Source: Membranipora membranacea (lineage: Eukaryota > Bryozoa > Gymnolaemata > Cheilostomatida > Membraniporidae). Taken from it: DNA of 64,000 bases. Below, piece by piece: positions 39,178 through 50,889 of this stretch. The position numbers and the translations under genes were made by a program. The stretch lies in the NCBI GenBank assembly GCA_914767715.1, contig OU612075.1, positions 22,756,001 to 22,820,000 of the forward strand, read 5' to 3'. How positions within the stretch are numbered: position 1 is the stretch's first letter; every line of letters starts with the position of its first letter. The notes beneath the pieces are model-generated. The model searched no databases. It saw only the letters and a list, made by a program, of their open reading frames with translations, and was not told the origin of the DNA.

Positions 39178-41343
39178 TGGGGGGGGGAGGGGGGATACTG
39201 GTACTGTAACATTACAAGAAGAGAGGTAGGAAGTGGTGGGATATTGAGTAAAAGTCAAATATTAGCTTACTGCATGAATTATCCATAGGGCTACATAAAA
39301 ATGTACTTTACTTTTGGGATTAACAATGGAATGCAACCAACAGTGTTTAGAATGAAGTTTTTTTTATTTGATATCATTTGTAAATGAGTCATGGTAAATC
39401 AAAACATGAATGATTCATATTTAGAACAACAGGAAAATACTAGGTATTGTGAATTAGCATAAAACAAAATGCTTTGTCATAGAGAAAATTTACATGATAG
39501 AGCATAAACGGCCTCACCCCCAGACTTGAAGGGGACCGCTGGAGCATCCAAAGTTAGGAAGTTGGCTGTTGTTTTGGCGTCAGCTGGAAATATTACTTGC
39601 GTAGTTTTTACCATGAGAAACGAACAGGAAATAATAGGGATATAATTTTGGTTGGCGAGATGTAAAAATCAAATCTGTGGGAAAAAACCTTTATACCTAA
39701 CACCAGACTATAAGTGAGATTGTCTGTCTACAAGTTTGACTACCCTGAACGCACTCGCAGAGTAATAAACTAATAAGCTAGCACAGATGTGGCTATTTTG
39801 GCCATTTATGGGCCATCATTATTTTTGGCCGGTAATAGGCTGATTCCAAAAAGATGCTATTTTTGGTATAGCTAAGTGGTTTATTTGCTTTAATTAAATA
39901 GCATCTTCTAATGGTAACGGAATGCAGCCACTTGCCCTCACATAAAACTTTTTGGACTTGCTAGCTTAATTAAGTGTCCGCAACGATCTACTAGTGAAAC
40001 ACAGCAAGGAGCTGGAAGTGTACAAGGAAGGCGCAATAGCTGTGAAGTACAGCAAGTAGTTTGAAGTGCCTGTGTTCAGTTCAAACTCCTTGGACACGGA
40101 CAGGCCCTCCAATTCGCAAAGCATAGTGTGAGCACAAACCAGTAAGTATTTCATTAGCCCAGGCTAGGAGAATGTTTATGTGTTGTCAGGTCTGAGTAAT
40201 ACATTACGCTGGTTTGATTAATGACCACAAATTCTGTATTACACCCGATGAGGTTATTATGGGGGTGGTGGTGGTGGGCAGAAGAGAGCAGCTGATATCA
40301 TGTCCGTAATATCGATAAATAAGTCAAGTAAACAGAATCAAACATTCGATGACAGAGTGGTGAGTGAAAAACAAAGTGGGGAGTGGTTTATCAATTACTT
40401 CCTAGACTCAATGGAAGGATACAGAAAAACAATCTATGAAGCAATGATACCAGTTATAGATACATGACATCATTGTTAAGTGGTAGACCAGTTACTGTGG
40501 TATTTTAGCTGAGTCATTGTAGTGGGGTATTCGTATAATGTGGTATTGTTCTGGAAATCTGTCAAGAAATGAAGCAGAATTGAGTGCTTTTAATATTTCA
40601 TGTTACTAATTGTATTTCCGACCATATTATGATGGTCTGAAATAGTGGCCACACCAATCATTTCATACCTCACAAAAATTTATCCAGTGACTATTTATCG
40701 ATTTCACTTGTACTGGGCTCATATATTAAATCCCCTATCCACCTTAGTATCAAATTAAACAATTACTACTTCTACTACTTCAGTCATGCCCTGAGGCTCG
40801 ATGGAGGCCGGTAAGATTATAGGGTCGTATACAAGAAGAGGCGGTCTGTAGTGAAAACATTAATGATTCCTATGAAAGAAATTTGCCACCCTCCCGCTGG
40901 GCCAATTATTCTGGGATGTTTGGCTTAACAATAAATACCACAAACAGACGTGGGTAAAGGACCTTGACACACCGATTCATAATCACAGAAAAATGTATAT
41001 GACTTATTATCTGAAGTACTGCCAAAATATGCGCTGAAGCTGATTATTTCTCTTTATTGACAGTTCCCATGAAGATGCCACAGGAAAACTACGTTCAACA
41101 AGAGGTGACACGATATCAAAATTTGTTTACCGCTAACACGTTTGGACCAATGTTATCATTGTCAGTGTTTTAACACGCATATTTCAAACATTCGAGATGA
41201 TGAAGAATGGTAACACACACTATGCATCCTCGAACGCCAGCCTCCAACTCTAAAATTTCAGTGTAACAACACGGCCGCAAACTTTGTTCTCAAACAAAAA
41301 TGTATGATTTTGAAATTATGCTGACATTTGACGAGTTGTTTCT

Positions 41344-41857
41344 ATAGACAATTTTCTGAGCTCTGATTTAGGCCTCCTTTCGGAGTTGTCTTTTCTCCAG
41401 TTTGGTACTTTTAACCCAGGCCGCATAGGAAAAACGTGCTGAAAAGAGGGTTATCTTGATAACCGCTTATAATAGGATAAAAATTATTTTTGATTCAGCA
41501 TCTGCAGCATTGAAAACTCATATGGTAATAGTTTGGAAAATAATTTTAGGATTTGGATAGTCAATTATAGCATTTTCTGCCTGTTTTGCGGACAATTTGG
41601 CAGAATTTTTCATGAGTTTCGTCACTAATATTAAGATATATCAACATTCAAGCCTCCAATGATTTGGAAACCCTGTCCCACAGGGTTTTCAATGGTGCAG
41701 ACTCTGGATCAAATTTCATTTTTATCCTAACATAAGCGGTTTTCAAGATAACCCTCTTTCAGCAGGTTTTTCCTATGCAGCGTGGGTTAAAAGTACCAAA
41801 CTGGAGAGAGGACAACTCCGAATTGAGGCATAAATAAGAGCTCAGAAAACTGTCTAT
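41344..41857. mobile_element. Foldback MITE-like element (~514 bp)
   Basis: Long imperfect inverted repeats: ATAGACAATTTTCTGAGCTC at the left is mirrored by GAGCTCAGAAAACTGTCTAT at the right. Internal mirrored blocks include CGGAGTTGTC / GACAACTCCG, CCAGTTTGGTACTTTTAACC and its complement, and GAGGGTTATCTTGATAACCG and its complement. There is no coding capacity. The superfamily is not assigned. Confidence 0.8.
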
Positions 41858-42784
41858 TGCGTAAATTAGGATTTTTCTGTAGAGTTCAACTTTCATACAA
41901 CGCATAACCTGCTGAACACCCTAAACAGGACAAAAAAATGCCAACTTCTATGACCAGCCCTTCTCTGCAGGGCGAGTCCGCTTGATCAGATTAGATTAGA
42001 TTTGTAATAAAGGTAAACAGACCGGAAAATGAGAATCATCATCAATCTCTGATCTCTATTAGCCGATTATTTTCTAAGATACCGATTGGTGTCATGGTGA
42101 GAAAACACTTAATAACTATTGTGTACCTAATATGTGGTATTAAAATAAACTTCAGTGATTGCTATAGGTACCCTTTTACTCCTTGGCTTTACTATGAGGT
42201 CCACTATGAGGCACACACTTAACAAGCTAATAATTCGGAAGAGTGGGCGACGGACTCGGGCGTCGCTCGCCACCCAGATGATTAGGACAGAGAAGCTAAG
42301 AAATACCTTTTTTTTATAAATACTCTAATTTTTAACATAGTTTTTAGTAACCATTTTTATCATTTTATATTTTACTGCTAACTCTTTTTACTAGTGGAAT
42401 TCACTCCAGTACATCACACTGCTGATTTTAGGAGGAACATAAACATATACATACAACATACATGTCAATATTGGGGGCCCCTTACTTTCAACAAACATAA
42501 AACAAATAACTTAAGACAACATTTAAACATAGCCTACATCTCTATCTAGTCTGGCTAGATATAAAGTAGCAGAACTTAACACTTTGGTTCAAAAAACCCC
42601 TACCATGTCAGTGGAGAATGTGGTTCTGAGTTATATCCCCCTTTTCCACATAACTTCCCACAAATATACTGAATGGTTTATATATATATATATAAAAGTA
42701 TATATATATTTTATACACGCTGTTCACAGTATTTTGTAGTTTTGTTAATTTTGCTATGTCACATTAAAGTATAACAATACATAC

Positions 42785-45700
42785 CTGGTGACTAAGATGT
42801 GCCATCACAGAGGCCACGCCCACATAGTACGGCCATGTCTGGTCACATGACACACCAGTTAGGACCAGACCAGGGATCATAGCAGCAGCAAACATACTCA
42901 GCCATTTCTTACTGTCATCACCAAATCGAAGAGCCGTAGATTTAACGCCAACTTTAATATCGTCTTCCTTATCCTGAGAAAACAGTCATATCAAAATAAC
43001 TTACACATCGTAACAACATAACTTTAGACATGTCAAAATATCTAATGATACTGTCTATTGGCCTGTGTGTCAACTGACATGATGAAATGCAATGGTGATA
43101 TTGTATGACTATGTTTTAGTTGGCCAATCTAGGCGACAGTTATAAATGCTTGTTAATCCCAGGTGCTAGAAATTTTCGATGGAGTCAACAAATTCAAAAT
43201 TAAGTGCTTTATACGATATGAGATGTGAAAAATTGAATTTATCTCTAAATAAGGAAAACACCAGCACATTCCAATTACATGTTATGTGTTGCGACTGTGT
43301 TGAGACTGTGTTGCGACTGTGTTGAGGCTGTTGTTAAGCAGTGAGATTAGGAGATTTTAATAAGATCAGAAATGCGACAGAATTCTAGACACCAAGATTG
43401 TGTGAAGCCATTAAAGATAGTAATCTACAGTACAGCGATCTACACGACAGCGATATACATGGCGGCACATTCCTCCAGGTACACTATTCAGTGTGATAAG
43501 ATCTGATCATTGTGACACCTTTCTACTTTCCATGTCTCAAGCATACCAATCCATACATAATCATATAAAATGTAATTATTGTTTTAGCAGGATAAGCCCT
43601 GGAACCGATCAGGCATTATATGAGATTATCTCTGGGTATTACTGATATCACGAGGAAAGTGGTTACTGTGACAGACAAACACAGAGCTACAGCAGATCGC
43701 GGCGATCAGCAGGAGAAAGCTGATCTCAGCAGGAGAAAGCTGATCTCAGCAGGAGATATTACAGGTCTGTGGGGAGGATGAGGAAGCTCAGCTAATACTA
43801 CATGCCAAGTGTGAAGAATTATTAGCCTCCTAAACTGAGCCCGCTGTACCTTGGATCAGGGAGGGTGGGGTCAACCCATAGAGTTATTATATATATAATA
43901 ACTCTATGGGTCAACCCTCCCTGCTTAGATCAAGCATCATCCAATTTGCCTGTTATTGGAGTTGCTCCACTCCCGAGTAGCTGACATAAGACTGGCAGCT
44001 CCCCAGTACAATAAGGGCTACTCAGAATGCAGGCAGGTTGGATTAAGCTGATTAAGCTTGAGCTGTGTTTACCTGGTGCGAGTATATAGAGTCACTTATC
44101 ATAGTCCACAGAATGGTCGAACCATAAAGTGGTAAGACTGCAGGCCAATAACAGGCACCATTCACTGCAGAGTTACCTAACATCACACCCCAGTTTAAGG
44201 TCACACCTGAAGTATTAGATACACACTGTATAGTATGTAAGTAAGTATAGATAGAGAGGGCAGAACTGTATGATGCTCTGAATTTAATATGAGGTACTGC
44301 TATTCAAATTTGTTATATACTTAATTTGTTTTTTTTGCGAATCAATTTAATCGACCAGACATGGATGCAACTCAAAATGCTTGGAATTCAGAAAATCTTA
44401 GTTTCATAGGAGAGCAGCCTGGGAAGCTGGGCAATCCCTCATACTAACCAAAGCATCATTCAGTTTACTGGTATGGTGATATGATATTTAGTACCTGATG
44501 TGCGTATATAGTGTCATAAGATAGGGTCCATAATATACTCGATATGTAAAGAGGCAAGACGACAGCGAGATCAAGTGAACTGTTAATTGCACTCCAACCC
44601 AATACTGCTCCCCAATTGAATGTCAATCCTAAAATAATAAAATATCTCATCTATCCCAGGACAATTCATAGATACGCTTGGCTAGCAAAAGTATAATCCA
44701 GATTTCATAGATCCAATTCAAACCTTCAAAAATTCAAATGGTCACGGGGCCATATATTTTTCTGTGCTACCCTAGAGTAGTAAAGTAATTGCGGGAGGAA
44801 AAGCATTCTAGTTGGGGCATGATTATAAAAGTGAAAGTTATGGCTGGCCAACATTTAACCTTGATGTCCTATATAAACTCCCATCTAAACTAGTGGAAAC
44901 TGGTGATAGCTAACATAAAGTCACCCTAATCCATGAATCATTTATGGGATGACAACTCTGGTTATTCAACAAGTGAAACAACTTTTTATACACACAATTA
45001 TTTAGGGCATTGACCAACAATAACATCGAATTTAAAACAAAAAGTCAGCAGATAAAGATCAAAACTACACTCACCTAAAGCCACCTGTGGCCAGTATGTG
45101 ACTCTCTTGAATAGTGGATAAGATACAACAAACACCAGAGAGCTCGCACCAACCAGAACGCTGTAAAAAGAAAATAAATACGTCACCTGTCTAACAGTCT
45201 GACACACATGGAGTTTGTAAAATTAATGTTTGAATAAGTTTTGCTGCCATTAAACTATGTTAGTATATGGAAGTGATCAGACACACTATCAATAAACCAG
45301 AGACTGTAGGTAAAGATTAACTCTAGGCTCTGACTAAACAGCACAACAAAACCAGATTATTATCATATTTCGCCCTATATATAATACCTGTACAAGTTAA
45401 GCTGGAGTAGTACAGCTAACCCAGTACTAAGCTGTAGAGCCAGGAAAGCCCAGGCTTGGGGATATGTAATCTGTCCGTTAGCTATCGGCCTGTCCCTAGT
45501 TCTCGCAACCTTACAATATAAATATATAATTATAACTCTTATTTATTACTTTCTTTTTTGCTGATATATAATTATCACATCACATCACCAGAAGAATCCA
45601 TCCTATTATTACATGTAGTTATAGAAACTTACTTTGGAGTCAAAGTTTTTATCCCACATATCATTAATTGTACATCCAGCTCCTCTCATGATAAGGGAGC

Positions 45701-46435
45701 CGACTCCGAATAATGAGAGCATATATAAGTTAGGGAGACATCCAGGAGCTGCAGCCAGAGATATACTCCATGTACACGGGATAAAGAGTAACCACGTGCC
45801 TAAAATTAAGTAAGTAACTTAAAATATATACAAGCAAAAGATACGAGCATAATAACCACGTAATTGACAATATACGAGAATAATAACATTTTACTCTAAC
45901 AATCTGACTTGCAAAAGGAGTAACTTCAAGGTCCAATCTTTTAATGTCTCAGTTAGAGTCTCATGATTGATTGAAGATGAAGGCAGAACAAAAGAGCAAG
46001 CTGAGCAGTGTAATTGTATAAGGAACTTGTTTAATAGAGAATAATATCACCTAATTATCTCAATACTTTGGGTTACTACAATGGGTCTAACTCACCGATG
46101 GGTCTATCGAGACGCATAAGTCTCATATAAGGCTGTACTTTCTCAGGAGAGCTATCAACCAGGTGTTTGGCTGATATTGTGAGTTGTCTATAGTCCTTCG
46201 GAGATGAGACAAGTACTGAGTGATTCAAGAGTCTAATATGTTTTGTGACAGGACCAAGGTGGGTGAAATGTCTTTGCAGTCTGTGATTGTGTAATTCAAT
46301 CCCTGGTAGCAACTCTGAGTTGTTCTGTTTGAATTTAGACTTTATTGGGACACTTACACAAGTTGGCATCGCAGTGTTAAGCATGTTAAGAGAAAGTCCA
46401 CGGCGCAAATGGTGAAAACACCTGACGCAGTTCAT
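42785..46435 (-). CDS. COQ2: 4-hydroxybenzoate polyprenyltransferase, mitochondrial, with duplicated exon
   Basis: Exons in transcript order: 46435-46096, 45799-45633, 45509-45388, 45160-45075, then either 44628-44495 or 44206-44073, then 42973-42785. They encode 346 residues up to the last exon found. The enzyme attaches the polyprenyl tail to the aromatic head group of ubiquinone in the inner mitochondrial membrane. The N-terminus [14 protein letters not shown] is Arg-rich like a targeting peptide. Hallmarks seen: [17 protein letters not shown], the first Asp motif [20 protein letters not shown], and the second Asp motif [13 protein letters not shown] followed by KSTALRFG. Several hydrophobic helices are present. 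A C-terminal exon of roughly 50 residues is expected after AHLSHQ; without splicing, the frame stops within seven codons. The two alternative exons are described separately. Confidence 0.93.
43857..43923. repeat. GGGAGGGT palindrome
   Basis: CAGGGAGGGT...CCCATAGAGTTATTATA meets its mirror TATAATAACTCTATGGG...ACCCTCCCTG around an AT centre. It is in the COQ2 intron between exon 5b and exon 6. It resembles the element at 13448-13510 in its outer arms. Confidence 0.65.
43940..44043. repeat. TTTGCCTGCATT-family inverted repeat (copy 2, diverged)
   Basis: The left arm ATCCAATTTGCCTG and right arm AATGCAGGCAGGTTGGAT enclose GTTGCTCCACTCCCGAGTAG and a partial mirror. It ends about 30 bp from COQ2 exon 5b, inside the downstream intron. 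Confidence 0.5.
44073..44206 (-). other. COQ2: COQ2 alternative exon 5b (variant, rhodoquinone-type candidate)
   Basis: This is a 134-nt exon with acceptor ACTTCAG and donor GTAAAC. It encodes 45 residues starting [17 protein letters not shown] and ending [12 protein letters not shown]. It aligns without gaps to exon 5a, identical at about 22 of 45 positions. It differs from the canonical COQ2 at conserved sites: TFNWG to TLNWG and IYAHQ to IYSHQ (39 residues apart), plus YDT to SDS. The Asp of the second motif is kept. Phases 1 and 0 are identical to exon 5a, so it can replace it; using both (268 nt) breaks the frame. Confidence 0.9.
44495..44628 (-). other. COQ2: COQ2 alternative exon 5a (canonical, ubiquinone-type)
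   Basis: This is a 134-nt exon with acceptor ATTTTAG and donor GTACTA. It encodes [18 protein letters not shown] through [12 protein letters not shown], matching the usual animal COQ2 sequence in this part of the active site. It lies 288 bp upstream of exon 5b in the transcript direction. Confidence 0.93.
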
Positions 46436-47154
46436 GGTGATTGGTAAACTTTGATGAGGAAGTTTGAAGAAAATAATCAGCCTGCCGCTTCTGCAGAGTA
46501 ACCTAAAATAAACATGTACAGGCCAGTGAGAACTATTATAGTCATAATAGAAGGGGTAGTAGTTTATTGTCAAAATAAGTTCCGACCTGATGATGAGTGT
46601 TTAAAACCCATCTGCAACTCAAATCTGTAGGCCTGTTTAGTCTACTGAATGCAGGGCTTTGAGTCTCATTCATTGTTTGTGAGGCCAAAAATTAGAGACA
46701 ACAAGAAACTCACAAAGACAGCGGCCCACTACTTCTACTAACTAGGACGGTGTCCACATGATCATGACATGTGGACACCGTCCTAGTTAGTAGAAGTAGT
46801 GGGCCGCTGTCTTTGTGAGTTTCTTGTTGTCTCTAGTATTTGAGCATTTGCATGTATATGGCAGCATGGACCCATGTGGCTAGCAGGAAGCAAGCATTGC
46901 ACTTTGCCTACTAGGCAGCCACCCCAGCAGAGGTGGTTGAAACTGAACTGAAAACAATGTTAGCACATGCATACAAACACTCAAGGAGTTTCTGACTCCT
47001 TGATATAATAATACATACATACATGTATTGCTTGCAAGCATTGGAACGCCTAGCCTGCCTTGACAAGCTTGTCAAGATGGATGGATGGTCTTGTCTTGGG
47101 CCATAGGCATCTGGAGTACAAGCATGCATAATTCCAGTATAAGGGGGGGGGTGG
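46436..47154. other. COQ2 upstream region with perfect palindrome
   Basis: It holds the COQ2 5' UTR (a possible acceptor TTTTAG near 46505), the 68-bp perfect inverted repeat, and the left part of another hairpin ending at 47200. No coding exon was recognised. Confidence 0.45.
46693..46835. repeat. Perfect 68-bp inverted repeat with 7-nt loop
   Basis: 46693-46760 and 46768-46835 are exact reverse complements by base-by-base reading, separated by ATCATGA. The arms are not low-complexity. The hairpin lies about 260 bp upstream of the COQ2 start codon. It could be a very young foldback element, a small-RNA hairpin precursor, or an assembly artefact. Confidence 0.9.
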
Positions 47155-47201
47155 TTGATACTGGACATGATGGGCAAATTATGCATGCTTGTAACTCCAG
47201 T
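47109..47201. repeat. Hairpin with conserved loop GGGTGGTTGATACTGGACAT (copy 1)
   Basis: CTGGAGTACAAGCATGCATA pairs with TATGCATGCTTGTAACTCCAG, written as two arms. An inner stem CCAGTAT/ATACTGG closes around a poly-G and GTGGTTG. A second copy with the same apical sequence but different outer stems lies at 54177-54286. Confidence 0.65.
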
Positions 47202-50200
47202 TGGCAGTTGGCTCTTGCAGAGTGAGGTTGTCTTTTCAATTTCTCTCTGTAATTTACTGTTCAACACAATGGCGCAGCTAATGCAGCCTCTGTTCATACT
47301 GGCACTTATAATCACCCTCATATACCAGCCTAGAGGAGTGAAAAGCCTTGAACACATGGATTATCAAACTCTGTTGGATATAAAAAATACTTTAGATGGA
47401 TCCTTACTAAAAGAAATCTGGAATAATAATTACAAGCACTTAGTCAAAAATATTGACCCTGGACTTTTACAAACTCGGAAACGCGGTAAGCGAGCTGGTG
47501 TTAGAGTGAATCACAGTATCAAAAATGGAAAAGTACCTCTCCCTGCTATCGTTCTCTCTAATGCTCAATCTATACGCAACAAACTTGATGAGCTGCATGG
47601 ACTGTTGCAAACAAAACGACTTCAAAATAAATCCCAGCTCATTTGTATTTCTGAATCGTGGCTGACCCCAGATATCTCACACTCGCGCACAGAACTAGAT
47701 GGATATGAACAGTTCCGAAACGACAGAATACCCGAGACTTCTGGTAAATCTTGCGGCGGGGGTGTTTTAGTTTATATCGACAACAAATGGTCTACAAATA
47801 ATAAAATTATCTTCAACCACGCCGATCCACACTGCGAAATCTTAACTATCAAGTCAAGACCGCATTGGCTACCGCGAGAGTTCTCCTCGATTATCTCTGT
47901 ATCATGTTATGCTCCCTTCACTGGTGATTCTAGATTAAAACACAATGCTCAAACTACTGTTCAAACGAAATAACATCACATGTCAAAGATCTAGAGAAAA
48001 AACATCCAGATTCCTGCATCATCGTGATGGGTGATTTCAATCAGCTACCCATCAAGCTTGCTGGATATTACCAATCAGTGAAAACACCCACACGTAAAAA
48101 CAGAATTCTAGATAAATGCTACACTAGGATTAAAGATGCGTTCAAACAATGTTGTCAACTAGCTAAGCTTGGTGAATCTGGCCATTATATAACACATCTC
48201 ATTCCTACCTACACTCCGTTATCCAAATGCAAACCCACTAGAATAACTGGTCATACCTATTCTGAAGAAAACTGTGAAAATCTGCAAGCTGCTCTTGACA
48301 TCACTATTTGGGACAATTTAATTTCTGACAATGATGACCTTGATAAACAAACGAAAGACCTACAACATCCCTGTTTTAACTTTGCGTTTCGAATATTTGT
48401 ATCTGCTGACGTTTTATAAAATTGTTAATAGTTTAGTCCCAATAATTGATACCAATCTGCTCCCCGAGAAATTAACTAGTGAAACTCGGCTTGCTAAAAG
48501 TTCTGGGTTTAGACTATCCAAGGAAAATTTTAGATTTGCTTTAGCTAATTTCGGTGCTCAGAAGTTTAACGAATTACCCAATCATGTTAAGCTGAATCAA
48601 TCCCTTGCTACATTCAAAAATGCCACTCGGAGCCACGTCCTCAAACTTCTCAATTAATGAGTCAGTTCTTATCATTTCATTTTAGCCTACTGCTACATTG
48701 TTCTAACTTTTCTTTTCCTAGCTATTGTGTATCAACTTGTGTAATGTTTTACTGCTAATTAATGCCTGCGTGTACGTTGTAATTTTACCTGTCATTGTTC
48801 TTGATTTTTAGTTACATGTCTTTTAAAATTCTACACCATATTTTTATCAATTTTTCTGTTTTCTGGGTACAAGTCCTAAGGACTTATTCTTCTCCAGAAT
48901 GAACATGGAATATATATATATATTATCACTGACTATATTAACTTTTGTACCAATCTGTGTATACCAGAGAAGAGCGTCAGAGTTGGCACAAATCAAAAAC
49001 CCTGGATCAATAAACAAATATCGGAGATGATCGATGAGAAACAACAAGCCCACAAAACTGGTAACCGTAAACTCTACAACAAACTCAAACGCGACATCAC
49101 TAAAACTATTAAACAAGCCAAACAAGAATACTCTCGGAAAATACAGCATAACCTAGCGAAAGAACCTGCTAAAGCCTGGACTGACATTAAAAAGATTAGT
49201 GGATTACCTACTAATAGCCCAAAACCAACTCAACAAAATCCATTCAACTCAGATGACCTAAACACCTTCTTCACAAGATTTGAGAAGCCTCTCGCTGACC
49301 GTCCTGACATCAATTACAACGCCACCATAGCACCACCTTTAGAAATAGAAGAGGCTACTGTCTTAAAGCAGTTGAAATCGTTGAACTCGAGGAAAGGTCC
49401 AGGCCCTGATGGCCTCATCCCCAAAGTACTTAAGCTATGTGCCTATCAACTGGCGCCTGTCATAATGAAACTGTTCAATTTATCTATCACGTCTAAGTCA
49501 ACCCCTACTTCCTGGAAATCGGCCATTATCAAACCCCTAACCAAAGTTAAGAATCCAAATCAACTTAAACAATACAGACCAATAGCGCTCACCAGTTGCC
49601 TGTGCAAAATGATGGAGAGACTTGTTAAACATTACATTATTACTCATACAGCTATGGACCACCTTCAGTTTGCTTATCGTGCAAACCGCTCAACTCAAGA
49701 TGCCCTTTTATGCCTCACTACTACCATCACAGATTTCATTGAAGAAAGCTTCAAATTATGCCAGGCGTCTGTTCCTTGACTTTTCTTCTGCATTCAACAC
49801 AATACATGTTCCAGACTTAATCTCGCAACTATCACATCTCGACTCCAATGTCACTGAATGGATATACAGCTTCCTAACGAATCGCACCCAAAGAACAATA
49901 GTGGATGGCAATATCTCAAAACCCATCATAACCAACACTGGCACTCTCCAGGGTTGCTGTTTATCTCCACTTTTGTTTTCAATATATACCAATAGGATTA
50001 CCTCAGACTTGAGTAATATTACTGTCATTAAATACGCAGACGACACCTGTATAATTTGATGCATAACAAATCCATCAGATCTTAGTGCCGATCTTGATGA
50101 GATTAGTAGAATTTCAAAGCGATGTTGTGATTTAAACCTATTGTTAAACACCTCCAAGACTCAAGAAATGATGTTTTCTACTCAGCTTGTTAGGCCCATT

Positions 50201-50833
50201 ACCCCTACTCTTATCCTTAACGGCACGGAAGTTGATTTTTGTGACAAAGTAAAATACCTTGGTGTTACTTTTGACGATAAACTCCGCTATCATGATCATG
50301 TGCAATCCATAGTGACAACTGCATCTCAACGCATGTATATTGTGAACAATTTTGTATACTATAGCTCAAAGCCCCTTTCTCATATGTTATTCAAGAGTTT
50401 TATTGTATCCCTCATCACTTACTGTCTCCCCATACTTTTTACAAGCATCCATGCAAGCGACAAGAAGTCCTTACGCAAAATATTTAAAGATGCCGCCAAG
50501 TTAGGGATTGAGCACCCCGATATAGATGCTCTGGTGGCCAACCAGATCAAGACACGTGGACTACGGTACATACACGATGAAGAGCACTTTATCAATGTCT
50601 TTCTAACTAAATGCCCCTCAGGTCGCTACCACACCGTTAAATATTGGGGTACATGAGGTAGAGACAGCTTTTTAAGACATCTCATACATACACACTTAAT
50701 AATATACTATTCTAAAAACCTTTTTATACAACAGAGATCTGATTTTTTCCATGTTTTTCTTTCTTGTCAGTATTAACAACGTATTTCGTGACAAATTTTT
50801 GTCTATGATAGTAATAAATCCATCCATCCATGC
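47155..50833 (+). mobile_element. Non-LTR retrotransposon (CR1/L2/Jockey-like), damaged and interrupted
   Basis: The order is endonuclease, then reverse transcriptase, on the plus strand. The apurinic-type endonuclease (47269-47973, continued in another frame 48024-48350) shows ISESWLTPD and MGDFNQLP. The reverse transcriptase (49027-49779, then frames 49780-50059 and 50141-50656) shows GPGPDGLIPK, YRPIALTSCLCK, LDFSSAF, GTLQGCCLSPLLF and the catalytic YADD. Frameshifts near 47973 and 49775 and a stop after the YADD block make it inactive. A foreign 3' fragment splits it at about 48350-48910. The tail has AATAAA followed by TCCATCCATCCAT near 50833, a typical simple-repeat 3' end. There is no LTR. 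Confidence 0.85.
48350..48910 (+). mobile_element. 5'-truncated 3' end of another non-LTR element, nested
   Basis: Residues FYKIVNSLVPI...LPNHVKLNQSLATFKNATR (48400-48657) are the typical C-terminal end of a non-LTR polyprotein, which should come after, not before, the reverse transcriptase. It is followed by a 3' UTR ending in the hairpin AAGTCCTAAGGACTT near 48872 and an AT microsatellite. I infer a truncated insertion between the endonuclease and reverse transcriptase of the host element. Confidence 0.65.
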
Positions 50834-50889
50834 CTATGCATGGCTTGGGCTAACCAGCAGTTTAACTATCTATTCTATCATGCTATCTA

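Larger units (their letters stand above)
37956..42784. other. Mostly non-coding region
   Basis: It holds the promoter side of the Cys-rich gene, one palindrome, a doubtful two-exon ORF (38745-39177) and a 514-bp foldback element. The missing last exon of COQ2 should lie here, but I could not find one by eye. Confidence 0.4.

Noticed and set aside
49756-50157. Minus-strand open frame in the first retrotransposon
   Set aside because: Antisense shadow of the reverse transcriptase coding strand.
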